Positions 9,593 to 20,258 are shown, numbered from the stretch's first letter. The stretch is 64,000 nt of DNA from Acetobacter lovaniensis (GCF_014207635.1 NZ_JACHIE010000004.1:62001-126000); one strand, 5' to 3'. Made by a program: numbers and translations. The notes: a model not told the origin generated them from the sequence alone.

Positions 9593-10747
9593 TCAGGCCG
9601 CACGGCATTGTAAGCCTGAGAACAAAAGTGCGATTTCATCCAAAGTGATGGCTCTTTTGCGTTGTTCGGCCAGATGGCGCACGGCCTGTAGCAATTGTGT
9701 GGCGGCACCATCGCACGCTTGCAGGCCTAAACAGGCCAGTGCATGCTTGATGGCCGCCCGCCCGGAGTGCTTGCCAAAAACAATCTCGCGTTCACGGCCT
9801 AGCTGTACGGGGTCCAGAGCTTCGTAGGTATTCACATCACGCAGCAGGCCCGACACATGAATACCGGATTCATGGCGAAATACCGATGAGCCCACTACGG
9901 CCTTGCCTTCGGGAATACAACGGCCAGACGCCTGTGCCACAAGCTGCGCCAGAGCCGTCAGGCGCAGCAGGTCCACACGCGTCTCACACCCAAGAAAACG
10001 GGGGGCAGCCAATACCAACTCTTCCAGTGGGGCATTCCCTGCCCTTTCCCCCAGACCCAGAACAGTCACACTTGCAACATCTGCCCCCGCCCTGAGAGCC
10101 GCAAGCGTATTGGCCGTCGCCAGACCGTAATCATCATGACCATGAAATTCTATTTCCAGCTCCGTCTGCTCACGAAGCCGGGTTATGGCTGCAAAGGCTG
10201 CAAAGGGGTCCAGAACACCCAATGTATCAGCGTAACGGAAACGCATGGCACCTGCCTGCCCGAGCATTCCAACAAAATCAGCCAGAAAGCCCGGTTCAGC
10301 CCGGCTGGCGTCCTCCCCCCCCACCGACACCATGAGCCCCATATCCACTGCCCGCGCAACAATATCGCGCGTCATATCCAGCACATGCGCAGGTGTTGTG
10401 CGGTACTTTGCCGCAATCTGCATTGGAGACGTAGAAGCCGAAAGATGTACACTGCCGAGCCCCGTCGCCCGCGCCAGAGCAAGATCCCCTGACACCATCC
10501 GGCACCAGGGAATAACCCGCGCGCGGGTAACGGAACGCCCGATCTGTTCCAGAATTGCCTGTTCTTCAGGCCCCATGGCAGGGGTGCCAGCCTCAATCTC
10601 ATCCACCCCTGCCTCATCCAGCAGACAGGCTATTGCCAATTTCTCAGCCGGAGTAAACGCAACACCCGGCGCCTGTTCGCCATCACGCAGGGTGCTGTCA
10701 TTCAGTTTCAGGCGGCATGAAGACCGTTTGAGCGGCTTGGCTGTCAT
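9593..10747 (-). CDS. nifV: NifV homocitrate synthase
   Basis: 384 residues. It shows the DRE-TIM (HMGL-like) start motif [16 protein letters not shown] and the metal-binding [10 protein letters not shown] segment with the following [14 protein letters not shown]. It condenses acetyl-CoA with 2-oxoglutarate to make (R)-homocitrate, the organic ligand of FeMo-co. Its position between nifS and nifW supports NifV rather than an isopropylmalate or lysine-pathway homologue. Confidence 0.95.
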   Translation of the reverse strand: MTAKPLKRSSCRLKLNDSTLRDGEQAPGVAFTPAEKLAIACLLDEAGVDEIEAGTPAMGPEEQAILEQIGRSVTRARVIPWCRMVSGDLALARATGLGSVHLSASTSPMQIAAKYRTTPAHVLDMTRDIVARAVDMGLMVSVGGEDASRAEPGFLADFVGMLGQAGAMRFRYADTLGVLDPFAAFAAITRLREQTELEIEFHGHDDYGLATANTLAALRAGADVASVTVLGLGERAGNAPLEELVLAAPRFLGCETRVDLLRLTALAQLVAQASGRCIPEGKAVVGSSVFRHESGIHVSGLLRDVNTYEALDPVQLGREREIVFGKHSGRAAIKHALACLGLQACDGAATQLLQAVRHLAEQRKRAITLDEIALLFSGLQCRAA

Positions 10748-10777
10748 GTCTCGCGCCCTTTATCTCATTAAGAAAAA

Positions 10778-11980
10778 TCAGGCATAGCTGGGCGTAAATG
10801 CACTTCGTGTTGCTGACGCGCCATCCCAGAATGGGGACATGCCACGCAAGGTCTCGACAATGCCGGGCATGACCTCCAGCACATGCTCGACATCCTCCGG
10901 CGTATTCTCCCGGGACAGGGAGAAGCGGATTGCACCATGCGCGGCCGTATAAGGCACTTTCATTGCCCGCAGAACATGCGAAGGCTCCAAGGACCCGGAC
11001 GTACAGGCAGACCCCGAAGACGCCGCGATACCTGCCTTGTTGAGCAGTAGTAGAATACCTTCGCCCTCTATGTATTCAAACGCGATATTGCTTGTATTGG
11101 GCAAGCGGCGTTCGGGATCACCCGTAACCATTGCGTGCGATATCCGCTGGAGCAGGCCACTTTCCAACCTGTCGCGCAGGGCACGCACTCGCGTATTTTC
11201 CTCATCCAGATGCGTGCGAGCCAGTTCGGCGGCAACACCCAGTCCGATAATGGAGGGTGCATTTTCCGTTCCCGCGCGCCGTCCCCGTTCCTGATGACCA
11301 CCCCGGATCATGGGGCGCAGCCGCACACCACGGCGCACATACAGTGCGCCAATGCCTTTGGGTGCATGAAATTTGTGACCAGAAAGCGAAAGCATGTCGA
11401 TTTCGGACGTTTTCAGATCCATGGGCACCTTACCCACAGCCTGCACCGCATCCGTATGGAACAACGCCCCTGCCTCGTGCGCAAGTTCAGCCAGTGTTTC
11501 CACATCGAACAGATTGCCGGTTTCGTTATTGGCCCACATGATGGAAGCAATGGCTGTGCGTGGCCCCAGCGCTTTGCGGTAAGCATCCATATCCAGCCGC
11601 CCGCGAGAATCCACGCCAATATAATGAACTTTTACACCCCGTGCTTTTTCAAGCCATGCGCAAAGTGCCAAAATGGCGGGGTGTTCCACGGCGGATGTCA
11701 CAATTTCGTTGCGACCAGCCTGAGTTTCCAGCGCGGAAAGGAGAGCCATATTATCCGCCTCCGTTCCACAGCCTGTATAAACAATCTCATGATCAAATTC
11801 CGTACCCAGCAATGCCTGAAGCTGACGCCGCGCGTGTCTGATGGCCGTTCCAACATCGGCACCAAATGCATGAATTGATGAGGCATTGCCAAACTGCTCG
11901 GTAAAATAAGGCAGCATGGCGTCCACCACACGCGGGTCAACCCGCGTAGTCGCATTATTGTCGAGATAGACCGGCTTCAT
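10778..11980 (-). CDS. nifS: NifS cysteine desulfurase
   Basis: 400 residues, class-V aminotransferase fold, beginning MKPVYLDNNATTRVDP. The PLP lysine lies in SLSGHKFHAPKGIGALYVR, and the catalytic loop cysteine in SSGSACTSGSLEPSHVL. It takes sulfur from cysteine and passes it as persulfide to NifU for nitrogenase Fe-S cluster assembly. The gene follows nifU by 75 bases and precedes nifV by 30. Confidence 0.96.
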   Translation of the reverse strand: MKPVYLDNNATTRVDPRVVDAMLPYFTEQFGNASSIHAFGADVGTAIRHARRQLQALLGTEFDHEIVYTGCGTEADNMALLSALETQAGRNEIVTSAVEHPAILALCAWLEKARGVKVHYIGVDSRGRLDMDAYRKALGPRTAIASIMWANNETGNLFDVETLAELAHEAGALFHTDAVQAVGKVPMDLKTSEIDMLSLSGHKFHAPKGIGALYVRRGVRLRPMIRGGHQERGRRAGTENAPSIIGLGVAAELARTHLDEENTRVRALRDRLESGLLQRISHAMVTGDPERRLPNTSNIAFEYIEGEGILLLLNKAGIAASSGSACTSGSLEPSHVLRAMKVPYTAAHGAIRFSLSRENTPEDVEHVLEVMPGIVETLRGMSPFWDGASATRSAFTPSYA

Positions 11981-12055
11981 CTGCTTTCCCCCACTCGTGG
12001 CCGGTGACCCTCCGGCGCATTTTTTGTCATCACCTCATGGAACACATGGCAAACA

Positions 12056-12991
12056 TCAATGACCGGCTGGCACCGGAATAACCCGAACCGGCTCACCCAG
12101 CCGCTCGGCCAGACGCTGCTGAATGCCCTGCACCGTAACGGATGCAAGCTGGCAGTTCACACAGGCACCACTAAGCCGGACCATCACCTTGTTGCCGTCC
12201 ACATCCACCAGTTCACAATCCCCGCCATCGCCTTGGAGAACCGGACGCAATTCGGTCAGCACCTCCTCCACCGCACGGATACGCTGCACTGTGGTCAATC
12301 TGGCGGGAGCTGTCGGTGTGCTCAGTTCAACAAGGGGAGAAGTCTTGCGCGCCGCGCGCCGCGTAGGGGGCAGCGCCCCTGCCACAAAGGCATCCCGCGC
12401 ATCCAGCACACCCTCGCTCACCATTGCCGCGTTAATACGCTCCAGAGCCTCCTCAACCGTCTCTGCACAGGTGGAGCAACTTGCCGTTGCCTTGGTGTAC
12501 TGGGCGACCTGCTCCATGCTGGTCAGATTATTGTTGCGTACCGCACGCTCAAGCATGCCTTCATCAACACCAAAGCATTTGCACAGCAGAGCGCCTTCTT
12601 CATGGTCATCCTCCCATGTTTCGCCCCGATAATTGGCAACGGCGGCACGCAGGGCCTCATACCCCATGACCGAACAGTGCATTTTTTCCGGCGGCAGACC
12701 ACCCAGAAAATCGGCAATGTCCTGGTTCGTAATCTTCAGAGCCTCATCAACCGTTTTGCCGACGATAATTTCCGTCAGGGCTGAGGAGGACGCAATGGCG
12801 GACCCGCACCCGAATGTCTGGAACCGTGCACTGGTAATACGGTCCGTGTCGGGATCAACCTGAATCATCAGTTTTAGCGCATCCCCGCAGGCAATGGCTC
12901 CGACCTCACCCACACCATTGGCGTCCTCTATGACCCCAACATTCTTTGGGTTGAAAAAATATTCTTTAACCTTATCGGAATATTCCCACAT
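12056..12991 (-). CDS. nifU: NifU Fe-S cluster scaffold
   Basis: 311 residues with all three NifU parts. The IscU-like N-terminal domain has its three cysteines in [20 protein letters not shown] and [10 protein letters not shown]. The middle holds the permanent [2Fe-2S] ferredoxin-like segment ([10 protein letters not shown] then ASCSTCAE). The C-terminal Nfu domain has the CxxC in [13 protein letters not shown]. It builds clusters with sulfur from NifS and hands them to nitrogenase and NifB/NifEN. A low-complexity linker rich in Ala, Arg and Thr separates the last two domains. Confidence 0.96.
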   Translation of the reverse strand: MWEYSDKVKEYFFNPKNVGVIEDANGVGEVGAIACGDALKLMIQVDPDTDRITSARFQTFGCGSAIASSSALTEIIVGKTVDEALKITNQDIADFLGGLPPEKMHCSVMGYEALRAAVANYRGETWEDDHEEGALLCKCFGVDEGMLERAVRNNNLTSMEQVAQYTKATASCSTCAETVEEALERINAAMVSEGVLDARDAFVAGALPPTRRAARKTSPLVELSTPTAPARLTTVQRIRAVEEVLTELRPVLQGDGGDCELVDVDGNKVMVRLSGACVNCQLASVTVQGIQQRLAERLGEPVRVIPVPAGH

Positions 12992-13027
12992 GACCCCTTA
13001 CTCCCGTTCCCCCCGCCAACAGGGATT

Positions 13028-13348
13028 TTAATTAAAAGACTTCCCACAGGAGCATTTGGATGCCGCGTTCGGGTTATCGAATGAAAATCCGGATTGCTCG
13101 AGGGAGACCACAAAATCAACCGTTGTGCCCTCAAGGTGCGGACTGCTCTCGCGATCTACAAAAACCTTCACGTCATCACAAAGAACAACAATGTCGTCTT
13201 TCTCTGGCGCAGAGACCAGACCCATCATATATTTAAAGCCCGAGCACCCACCGGCTTCAACCATGATACGGATGCCTTCCGCCGGGTTACTTGAACCGGC
13301 AATGGCTGAGCGCACGGCATCGCGCGCTGCATTGGTCAACTGGATCAT
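13028..13348 (-). CDS. IscA/HesB-type Fe-S carrier of the nif operon
   Basis: 106 residues from ATG at 13348, preceded by GGAGGGG. It has the A-type carrier cysteines: one in EAGGCSGFKY and the C-terminal pair in SKCSCGKSF. Such proteins (often called nifIscA or HesB) carry clusters between scaffold and target. It is the first cistron of the iscA-nifUSVW unit, 36 bases before nifU. A longer upstream reading is ruled out by the sigma-54 promoter at 13389-13403, which would lie inside it. Confidence 0.93.
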   Translation of the reverse strand: MIQLTNAARDAVRSAIAGSSNPAEGIRIMVEAGGCSGFKYMMGLVSAPEKDDIVVLCDDVKVFVDRESSPHLEGTTVDFVVSLEQSGFSFDNPNAASKCSCGKSFN

Positions 13349-13388
13349 TTTCCCCTCCGCCTCAATTCTTTTCCTCAAAAGAAATGTC

Positions 13389-13403
13389 GCAAGGATCGTG
13401 CCA
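13389..13403 (-). promoter_or_regulatory. Sigma-54 promoter of iscA-nifUSVW
   Basis: On the minus strand: TGGCACG-ATCC-TTGC, a perfect -24/-12 consensus. The predicted start is near 13377, 29 bases before iscA. The rest of the 300-base nifQ-iscA gap holds no gene I can support. The best activator-like site there is an imperfect TGT-N9-ACA near 13549. Confidence 0.9.
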
Positions 13404-13648
13404 GAACCGCCTGCCTGCATGGCAAAAAATAATATGTGCTGTGCGACCATGAGAACAGCCCGTGCATACGACAAACACAGACTACGGGAATATATATCAG
13501 AATGAAAAAGACGTTTATTTTTATGGAAGTAAACAACGCTGTTCCGTTTGTAACGTGAGTACACGCGTTATGAGCGGAATGCGACACAAAGCGCCATCAG
13601 GGGAAACACCGGATGATTATATGAGAGCGACGAACCAGCCTGAACAAC

Positions 13649-14257
13649 TCAATCGGTCCCTTTTCGGATGCGCGCCATGCGGCTTTCACCGCTTTCATCC
13701 CCGAAACAGTCCTCAAAATCATCGCATTCCGCACAGACCGGAACACTACACAGCCGAAACCCTTCATCACGGCAGATCATACGAAAAAGAAATTTTTTCC
13801 ATTTCATGTCTCCCGTGTTGCGGCTGGCCAATGGTTCAAAATGCCGTTCCATAAGCCAGGACAATTCCCGCCGTGAGCGTAGCCCCAGATCCTGCCATAA
13901 ATGGTTGGGCGCCATGGCGCGCCTCGCCACCATATCGGCCAACAGCAGCTCGCGCTCCTCCCCCGTGGTGGCTCTGCGCAAAAGATCGCGCAGGCAGCTT
14001 TCATCTTCATCCAGTATGGGCTCGACCTGACTTTCAAAAGATTCAAAAAGCGCATGAACGGATGGAAACACCTGTCCTACCAGCTGGCTCAGGCGCACCC
14101 CGCCAACTCCCAGCGTTTCCGATGGCAGACAGTTACGCTCTCTGGCATCCGCCAGACCAACAGCCAATATGGAAGCCAGAACATGCGCATCAAATCCTTC
14201 GCACATGTCCCCATGAACAGCCGCCATCAACCAGGCATGAATATCTGCTGCTCCCAT
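13649..14257 (-). CDS. nifQ: NifQ, molybdenum donor for FeMo-co synthesis
   Basis: 202 residues from ATG at 14257, chosen because GGAGGA lies 7 bases upstream and just after the fdxB stop; in-frame starts further upstream would overlap fdxB and lack this site. The C-terminus carries the NifQ signature Cx4Cx2Cx5C (CSVPVCAECDDFEDC). NifQ holds a Mo-Fe-S cluster and delivers molybdenum to NifEN/NifH. Last gene of the nifH operon. Confidence 0.94.
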   Translation of the reverse strand: MGAADIHAWLMAAVHGDMCEGFDAHVLASILAVGLADARERNCLPSETLGVGGVRLSQLVGQVFPSVHALFESFESQVEPILDEDESCLRDLLRRATTGEERELLLADMVARRAMAPNHLWQDLGLRSRRELSWLMERHFEPLASRNTGDMKWKKFLFRMICRDEGFRLCSVPVCAECDDFEDCFGDESGESRMARIRKGTD

Positions 14258-14277
14258 AACCAGTTCCTCCGGGCTTA

Positions 14278-14565
14278 TCAGGCTGCTATGTGAGTCTGGC
14301 AATTCGTGGGGCATACTCTGGCGCAGGCACCACACCCCACACACGCACCAGCATCCTCCATGGCCATGACGCGACGATCAATATCGTCTTCATCTTCCTC
14401 GTCATCAACAATTTCGCCCTCGTCATTTACACCACGCAGGGTCATGACACCGCGACCACACACCTTGTAGCAGCGGCCACAGCCAATACACACCGCAGGG
14501 TCTATGGCGTCCAGATAGGAAGGACTCCAACTACGGCCGTCCCGGGTTGTTGCACTCATATTCAA
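14278..14565 (-). CDS. fdxB: FdxB, nif-type ferredoxin III
   Basis: 95 residues with two [4Fe-4S] motifs: CIGCGRCYKVCGRG and CVGCGACARVCPTNC. They are separated by a long acidic insert (DEGEIVDDEEDEDD) typical of nif-cluster ferredoxin III. Proposed to donate electrons in FeMo-co biosynthesis or to nitrogenase. Its start overlaps the stop of the DUF683 gene by 4 bases. Confidence 0.93.
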   Translation of the reverse strand: MNMSATTRDGRSWSPSYLDAIDPAVCIGCGRCYKVCGRGVMTLRGVNDEGEIVDDEEDEDDIDRRVMAMEDAGACVGCGACARVCPTNCQTHIAA

Positions 14566-14768
14566 ACCCCTTTTTCTTCCAGCGCACGTAATGCCGTGCG
14601 GCGCGCCTCCAACATGGCGTAGGCATCGTGCGCACGGGCAGCCACCTCGGGAATATTGGTCCAGCCGACAGGCAGGTCTTCTGACAGATCATGCAGATCC
14701 ATTTTCGCCTTGACTGCCCGTGACGAAAGTTTTTTTATTTCCGCACGAAGTTCTTCAATATCATCCAT
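14562..14768 (-). CDS. Small nif-associated protein, DUF683/CCE_0567 family
   Basis: 68 residues, largely two predicted helices (IEELRAEIKKLSSRAVKAKM; EVAARAHDAYAMLEARRTAL) joined by SEDLPVGWTNIPE. This matches the small helical-hairpin family regularly found between the nifX-associated DUF269 gene and a ferredoxin in diazotrophs. Its role is not established; a metal-binding role has been proposed for family members. Confidence 0.88.
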   Translation of the reverse strand: MDDIEELRAEIKKLSSRAVKAKMDLHDLSEDLPVGWTNIPEVAARAHDAYAMLEARRTALRALEEKGV

Positions 14769-14783
14769 TATAATACCCTCTTC

Positions 14784-15263
14784 TCACGCTTTGGCGACTT
14801 CGGGATATTCCCTGATAATATCAAGAGCCATCTGCACGGCTTTCGTACCCTCCCGCGCAAGGACGCCAAGATTCTCAAAACCGAAGCGATGCACATCACG
14901 CAGTGTTTTTGAAAAAATGACCAGCCTGCCAGTCGTCAGGATCACACGGCCAAAACCTTCATGGCTCATTTTCATCATGGGAGAGGCCATCAGACCACAC
15001 TCCTGTTCCACAGCAAGACCAACGGCCTGATAAAAGTGCTCCACACGAGAGACAACATCCGGATCAGGATCGCTGATGATAGGCATGGCGCGTTTTTCTT
15101 CCCGGCTGACAACATAATCACGCAGCAGCCATTCATCCGGCTTGTTTTCCCATGCGCCAAAGGAATCTTCTGCACGGATACGTCCGATTAACGCCTTCAA
15201 AAAGGGACTTTTCATTGGGTCTTCTTCCTGCACCAACGTTGCAGGTGACACTTGGTGAGACAT
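14784..15263 (-). CDS. NifX-associated protein, DUF269 family
   Basis: 159 residues from ATG at 15263, which has GAGG 9 bases upstream; the ATG at 15272 sits directly on that site and is less likely. The family segments SFGAWENKPDEWLLRDYVV and MMKMSHEGFGRVILTTGRL are clear. DUF269 proteins nearly always follow nifX, sometimes fused to it, and probably act in FeMo-co trafficking. The start overlaps the window of the nifX stop, suggesting coupled translation. Confidence 0.92.
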   Translation of the reverse strand: MSHQVSPATLVQEEDPMKSPFLKALIGRIRAEDSFGAWENKPDEWLLRDYVVSREEKRAMPIISDPDPDVVSRVEHFYQAVGLAVEQECGLMASPMMKMSHEGFGRVILTTGRLVIFSKTLRDVHRFGFENLGVLAREGTKAVQMALDIIREYPEVAKA

Positions 15264-15264
15264 A

Positions 15265-15756
15265 TCAATCATCCTCGTCCAGAAAATCCATTGACCGTTT
15301 AACGCCCATGGCCTTGCGCAACCACGGTGGAGGATTGCCCACCATCATGGCCTGTACCCGCTCAATGACCGAAGAAATGCTTTCGGGGTTCAAAAGCTTG
15401 ACCGGGTGAATATGCGCCCGCACGACCTTGGCTGCTGCCGGACCACCGATTGCGAGCACAAACAGCAGGTTACACCCGGCCAGCGCTTCCACCTTGGGGC
15501 CAATGCGGTCATCCCCTTCGGTCTGGTGCGCTCCACTTTCGTCCGAAACATCATCAAACGCCACGGCTTCCACAAAGCGTGCGTTGTGTGGCGTAACATC
15601 CCATATTGCAAAGCGCTGGGCCGAACCGAAATGCGCATTCAGGGACTTCATGTCCCGCGTGGCAATGGCAATCCGCAGGCGTGGAGCGTCCTGCGGCAGA
15701 TCGTCCTGCGGGCCGTTCTGTGCTGTTTCAATGAGTTGCAAATGTACCGCTGGCAT
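15265..15756 (-). CDS. nifX: NifX, FeMo-co precursor carrier
   Basis: 163 residues from ATG at 15756, preceded by GAGGAGG; it overlaps the end of nifN. The NifX/NafY-type fold is seen in LRIAIATRDMKSLNAHFGSA and LFVLAIGGPAAAKVVRA. It binds NifB-co and the NifEN-bound precursor during cofactor assembly. The C-terminal domain of NifB in this window is a homologue of the same fold. Confidence 0.94.
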   Translation of the reverse strand: MPAVHLQLIETAQNGPQDDLPQDAPRLRIAIATRDMKSLNAHFGSAQRFAIWDVTPHNARFVEAVAFDDVSDESGAHQTEGDDRIGPKVEALAGCNLLFVLAIGGPAAAKVVRAHIHPVKLLNPESISSVIERVQAMMVGNPPPWLRKAMGVKRSMDFLDEDD

Positions 15757-17128
15757 GACGCCCCTCCTCAGTAATAATGACTGGTGCTGGAATGGCACTT
15801 TCAAAATCTTCCGGCCCGCACGCATGGCTCTCATCAAGGAACTGATTGGCCACCCGGAAGATCAGTGAACGCGTGCCGCGATAACCCACTGTTTCCTCAT
15901 GCGAGACACCAAGCCGGTCAAAGATTGGAAAGCCAACGCGCATAAGCGGAACTCCAAGCCGGGCCGCTGCCTGTCGGCCGTGGCTATGCGTCACCAGAAG
16001 ATCCGCACCCGCCTGCGCGGCACCATCTTCCAGATCCACAAGATCACCCACAACAACAGTCTCAACAGGGATGTGCTGAAGGCTGCGATTCCCCCCCGTG
16101 GACGCAATGGCTGTGACGATCGATGCGCCCATGCCTGAAAAAAACTGCGCAAGGCTGAACAGAAGGTCCGGATCAGCAGCAATAGCCACCCTCTTGCCGC
16201 CAAAATGAAAATGCCCATCCAGCATGGCGTCAACCAGTTGCGCGCGCTGCCTGCGCAACCGACCCGGCACGGGCCTGAGCGAAAGACGCGCCAGCAAAGA
16301 AACCAGACGGTCTGATGGCTCCAGACCCGTGAGTGTTGGAAACACCGTTGCAGGCACACCGGTTACGGCTGTCAGAGTATCTGCTGGCGCACGCATATGC
16401 TCGCCAATAGCAATGGTATGTACCGCGCGCGCCATATTCGCAATTTCCGACAACGATGTGCCACCAAGGGAGGTCGGCACCCAGCTTTCGGCGATATGAC
16501 CATCAAGCGAATAGGAAATATCGGGCAGAATAACCGGATAAAATCCAAAACTTTCAATAATTTCACGCAGGGCTTCAATATCAGCCGGAGTCTGGTGCAC
16601 ACCGGGCAAGACATTGATCTGCTGAAATGCACGGATGGAAGGAGACCACGGTTCGACCAGACTGTTAATGATCGCGGTGGTCGCGCTTGCCCAGCCTTCC
16701 TCCAGCGCGCCAGCATAATCGGGGGTGGAGGCCAGAACCACCTTTGTCTCCGCCAGTTCAGGATTCCGCTCCATAATCAGGCGTAGATCACCCTCACTAT
16801 CCTCCCCGCGCGTTTCCACCAACGCCGTGGTGGCAACCCCGATAAAACCAGGCTTCATCCGCCGGACCAGCGTTAGAAGAGCCTCCTCCAGATTGGAAGC
16901 TCCCCCCAGAACCGTGGCCACCTCATCCATGGCTGTTGTCTGAAGGGGAATGGCTTCCTTGAAGTGCCTTACCGACAGAACCAACGCAAAAGAGGTACAT
17001 CCCTGCGCGCCATGGAACAGAGGGATGCCCTTTTCAATACCCAGGTAAGCAAGGGCGGCCCCCAGAGGAGCTGATGATTTGAGCGGGTTGAGAGAAGCCG
17101 CCTTACGGCGCTGGATAATGGTCGCCAT
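15728..17128 (-). CDS. nifN: NifN, FeMo-co scaffold subunit
   Basis: 466 residues, related to NifK. The N-terminal block KSSAPLGAALAYLGIEKGI and HGAQGCTSFALVLSVRHFKE is typical of NifN, with the cluster-binding cysteine in GCTSF. With NifE it forms the tetramer on which NifB-co is converted to FeMo-co. It starts 11 bases after nifE and overlaps nifX by 29 bases. Confidence 0.95.
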   Translation of the reverse strand: MATIIQRRKAASLNPLKSSAPLGAALAYLGIEKGIPLFHGAQGCTSFALVLSVRHFKEAIPLQTTAMDEVATVLGGASNLEEALLTLVRRMKPGFIGVATTALVETRGEDSEGDLRLIMERNPELAETKVVLASTPDYAGALEEGWASATTAIINSLVEPWSPSIRAFQQINVLPGVHQTPADIEALREIIESFGFYPVILPDISYSLDGHIAESWVPTSLGGTSLSEIANMARAVHTIAIGEHMRAPADTLTAVTGVPATVFPTLTGLEPSDRLVSLLARLSLRPVPGRLRRQRAQLVDAMLDGHFHFGGKRVAIAADPDLLFSLAQFFSGMGASIVTAIASTGGNRSLQHIPVETVVVGDLVDLEDGAAQAGADLLVTHSHGRQAAARLGVPLMRVGFPIFDRLGVSHEETVGYRGTRSLIFRVANQFLDESHACGPEDFESAIPAPVIITEEGRHASGTFATH

Positions 17129-17139
17129 TGTTTTCTCCC

Positions 17140-18585
17140 TTATCCGATGGGTACGAGGGCGGGTACACCCTCATCATCAAATCCTGTCTCGCCGTCTTCC
17201 TGCTCCCATGGAGCCAGTCGCCTGACATCCTTCCAGACCGGGTTGGACAGCGATGCATCCAGTTGGCGCACAAGAGTGACCATGCCATCGTACCCGGCAA
17301 AGGCATGGTGGCGTTCCTGATTAATATCCAGCCATGGAGTGCGCGCTTTAAGCGCAACAAATTGCGTTCTTCCGCCCGAAAGAAGAATATCCGCATCCCC
17401 CCTGCGCAGTTGGGCATACATCTCACGCGGGGGAATGGAGTTCACCATATGCGCGTCTCCACCCATAAGGTCTTTTATTTTCTGTTTGTCATTATCGGTA
17501 GATTTACGAACAGAAGTGCTGACAATCACCATCCCCATTTCCTGCAGGGCAGAGACGATTGACCAGGATTTAACCCCACCCGTATAAAGTAGGACCCGCT
17601 TGCCTGCCAGCCGAGAGCGATAAGCATCCAGCCTGCTCCAGGCTCTTTTTTCTTCCGCTTCAATCAGGTTCTCGGCACGCACAATCAGTCCGGCATCTGC
17701 CCCCTGTGCAACCAGCAGCCGAGCCAGAGTGCGCAAAGCCTCCGATGTATCGCTAATTCCATAAAAAGAGCCTTCAAAATAGGGAATTCCCCATCGCTCT
17801 TCCATTTTGCGGGCGACATTGATCAAAGCCGTGGAGCAGACCATCATGTTTACCCGTGCACGATGCGCGGTGGCGACCTCACGGTAACGGGCATCCCCCG
17901 TAATACAGGCATTTAACCGAATACCCAGTTGCTCCAGAAGGGGTTTGACCTGCCACAACTCCCCTGAAAGATTATAGTCTCCTAAAATATTGATGTCCGT
18001 TGGCGTCGTAACCTCGGGCTCCATGGTCCCGATCACATGGTCAAGCAAAGCCTCACCAGCCAGTTTATTCCCAAGATTTTTAGAACCAACAAAACCCGGT
18101 GCGTTAACAGGAATACAGGGAATACCAAACTTCTCTGTCGCGTGGCGGCACACGGCGTTAATATCGTCACCAATCAGGGCCGTCACACAGGTTGAATAGA
18201 CAAAAATGGCGGGAGGAGCATAACGCTCCACAACCTCACGCATGGCGCGATAAAGCCGCTTTTCGCCATTGCCCATAATAATATCGGTTTCTGTAATATC
18301 AGTTGTCGCACCAATACGGTACAACGTCGGGCCAGACGACGCTGCATGGCGGTTATCCCAGCCATTCCCCTCACAGGCCAATGGGCCATGCACCAGATGC
18401 ACAACATCCGTTATAGGCTGGAGTGCAATTTTGGCACCGTCAAACGCACATCCCCCGGCCGCAGCTCCGGGCTGAAGCGGCTTGGAGCATCCCTTTTTAC
18501 GCGCCTTCTCACCTTTGGCGACGTTCGTGTTGCAACCTGGCTCATCAAAGAGCGCGGTTATCTTCGCGTTCAGGGACTCCGCCAT
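17140..18585 (-). CDS. nifE: NifE, FeMo-co scaffold subunit
   Basis: 481 residues from the second of two close ATGs (18585), since GGAG is properly spaced for it and too close to the first (18591). Characteristic segments are DEPGCNTN, GCAFDGAKIALQPITDV and HLVHGPLACEGNGWDNRH. It pairs with NifN as the scaffold for cofactor assembly. It is related to NifD, the nitrogenase alpha subunit. The gene lies 60 bases after nifK in the nifH operon. Confidence 0.95.
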   Translation of the reverse strand: MAESLNAKITALFDEPGCNTNVAKGEKARKKGCSKPLQPGAAAGGCAFDGAKIALQPITDVVHLVHGPLACEGNGWDNRHAASSGPTLYRIGATTDITETDIIMGNGEKRLYRAMREVVERYAPPAIFVYSTCVTALIGDDINAVCRHATEKFGIPCIPVNAPGFVGSKNLGNKLAGEALLDHVIGTMEPEVTTPTDINILGDYNLSGELWQVKPLLEQLGIRLNACITGDARYREVATAHRARVNMMVCSTALINVARKMEERWGIPYFEGSFYGISDTSEALRTLARLLVAQGADAGLIVRAENLIEAEEKRAWSRLDAYRSRLAGKRVLLYTGGVKSWSIVSALQEMGMVIVSTSVRKSTDNDKQKIKDLMGGDAHMVNSIPPREMYAQLRRGDADILLSGGRTQFVALKARTPWLDINQERHHAFAGYDGMVTLVRQLDASLSNPVWKDVRRLAPWEQEDGETGFDDEGVPALVPIG

Positions 18586-18645
18586 GCCCATTCTCCTATG
18601 AGAGCTGCCCCATTCAGACTGAACGGGGCAGGATAAAAGACATTT

Positions 18646-20181
18646 TTAACGCGTCAGGTCGAATGAGTAGTCCGTAACACCCGGTTCGATCGTATCCTGA
18701 TCCAGACAATCAAAGATTTTATCAAGGATTGTTACCAGAACACGCAAACCACCCTGATAACCCCATACCGGGAAACGGTGATGATGATGACGATCAAAAA
18801 TCGGGAACATCAGCCGGATCAGAGGTGTTTTTGTATCGCGCTCCAGATACTTGCCATAGGAGTTACCAATCAGCAGATCGACCTCCTCCGTAGCCAGAAG
18901 CGAACGCATATGCCAAAGGTCACGCCCGCCCCAGGCTTTGCATCCTGCACCAAATGGCGAACTGTCAAACAGTTCCTGCATCTGGGCTTCCCATGCCTTG
19001 GAACCGTTTGTTGCAAGGCAGTGCTTGGGCTCACCACCCGTTTCGAGCACAAAGCGGGCCATGCCATAAACAAAATCCGGATCACCGTAGATGGCGTAGG
19101 TCTTTCCATGCAGCCAGGCCTGACTATCGGCCATGGCATCCACCAGACGCCCACGTTCAAGCTCCAGAGCTTCGGGCACAGGTTTGCCGGTCAGTTCGGA
19201 AATGCTGCCCAGCAGGTCATCTGTACCGCCAACACCTATGGGATAATGCAGGGATTTTGTTTTCTGGCCAAAGCTTGCGGCATAATCAAGCGTCTTGGGA
19301 GTGCAATATTCCTGCAAGGACAGTGTGGCCGAAGCATTGACCGCATTTTTGGTCGCTTCAATCGGGGTGCCGCCATCATACATGCGGAATTCACCATCCG
19401 AGGGCGTGTCAAACTGGTCAGACACATCTGAAAGGATCGTGTAATCCACGCCCATCAGATCCAGAACCCGTTTGAGTTCACGGTTATTACCAACAGCAAA
19501 CCCATCAAAACCCGGAATAATGTTCAAAGAGCCGTTGGGGGTGGCTGTCTTGCCTTTCCAGAAATGCTCAAGAATTCCTTTGAGCATGTTGTCATAGCCG
19601 GTCACATGGCTACCAACAAAAGCCGGTGTATGAGCAAAAGGAACGTCAAAATCTGCCGGGACCGACTCTTTTTCCTTGGCTGTGGCAATAAAGGCATTCA
19701 GGTCATCGCCGATCACTTCTGCCATGCATGTTGTGGAGACAGCAATCATCTTGGGCGAATAAAGCTTGTAAGTATTCGCCAGCCCATCAACCATATTGTT
19801 CAGGCCACCAAACACAGCCGCGTCTTCCGTCATGGACGAGGAGACAGCCGAGGATGGTTCCTTGAAATGCCGGGACAGATGCGAGCGATAATATGCCACG
19901 CAGCCTTGCGAGCCATGCACAAAGCTCATGGTGCGCTCGAAACCCGAGGCCACAAACACAGCACCAAGCGGCTGGCATGCCTTGGCAGGATTGACGCTCA
20001 ATGACTCACGGGCAAAGTTCTTTTCCCGGTAATCCCAGCTTTTTGTCCAGTCAGCAATCTGTGTAACCTGCTCGACCGGAGGCATGTTCTCGAACTCGGC
20101 CTTGCGAGCGAGCATTTCCTTATATTCAGGTTCCCGAAACAGTGGCGCATGGTCGAGAATTTTATCAACGGACTGTGGCAT
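18646..20181 (-). CDS. nifK: NifK, nitrogenase MoFe protein beta subunit
   Basis: 511 residues, normal for NifK. P-cluster cysteines lie in [31 protein letters not shown] and [14 protein letters not shown] histidine run ([15 protein letters not shown]) near the C-terminus is the conserved HRFP region. With NifD it forms the alpha2-beta2 catalytic component. GAGGAG precedes the start and the nifD stop is 77 bases upstream. Confidence 0.97.
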   Translation of the reverse strand: MPQSVDKILDHAPLFREPEYKEMLARKAEFENMPPVEQVTQIADWTKSWDYREKNFARESLSVNPAKACQPLGAVFVASGFERTMSFVHGSQGCVAYYRSHLSRHFKEPSSAVSSSMTEDAAVFGGLNNMVDGLANTYKLYSPKMIAVSTTCMAEVIGDDLNAFIATAKEKESVPADFDVPFAHTPAFVGSHVTGYDNMLKGILEHFWKGKTATPNGSLNIIPGFDGFAVGNNRELKRVLDLMGVDYTILSDVSDQFDTPSDGEFRMYDGGTPIEATKNAVNASATLSLQEYCTPKTLDYAASFGQKTKSLHYPIGVGGTDDLLGSISELTGKPVPEALELERGRLVDAMADSQAWLHGKTYAIYGDPDFVYGMARFVLETGGEPKHCLATNGSKAWEAQMQELFDSSPFGAGCKAWGGRDLWHMRSLLATEEVDLLIGNSYGKYLERDTKTPLIRLMFPIFDRHHHHRFPVWGYQGGLRVLVTILDKIFDCLDQDTIEPGVTDYSFDLTR

Positions 20182-20258
20182 TGTCCTTGCTCCTCTTCAG
20201 GTCGCGGGTGCGCCAGACGGCACCACACGCCTGTTCAGTTCATTTTGAAGAAGCAGCG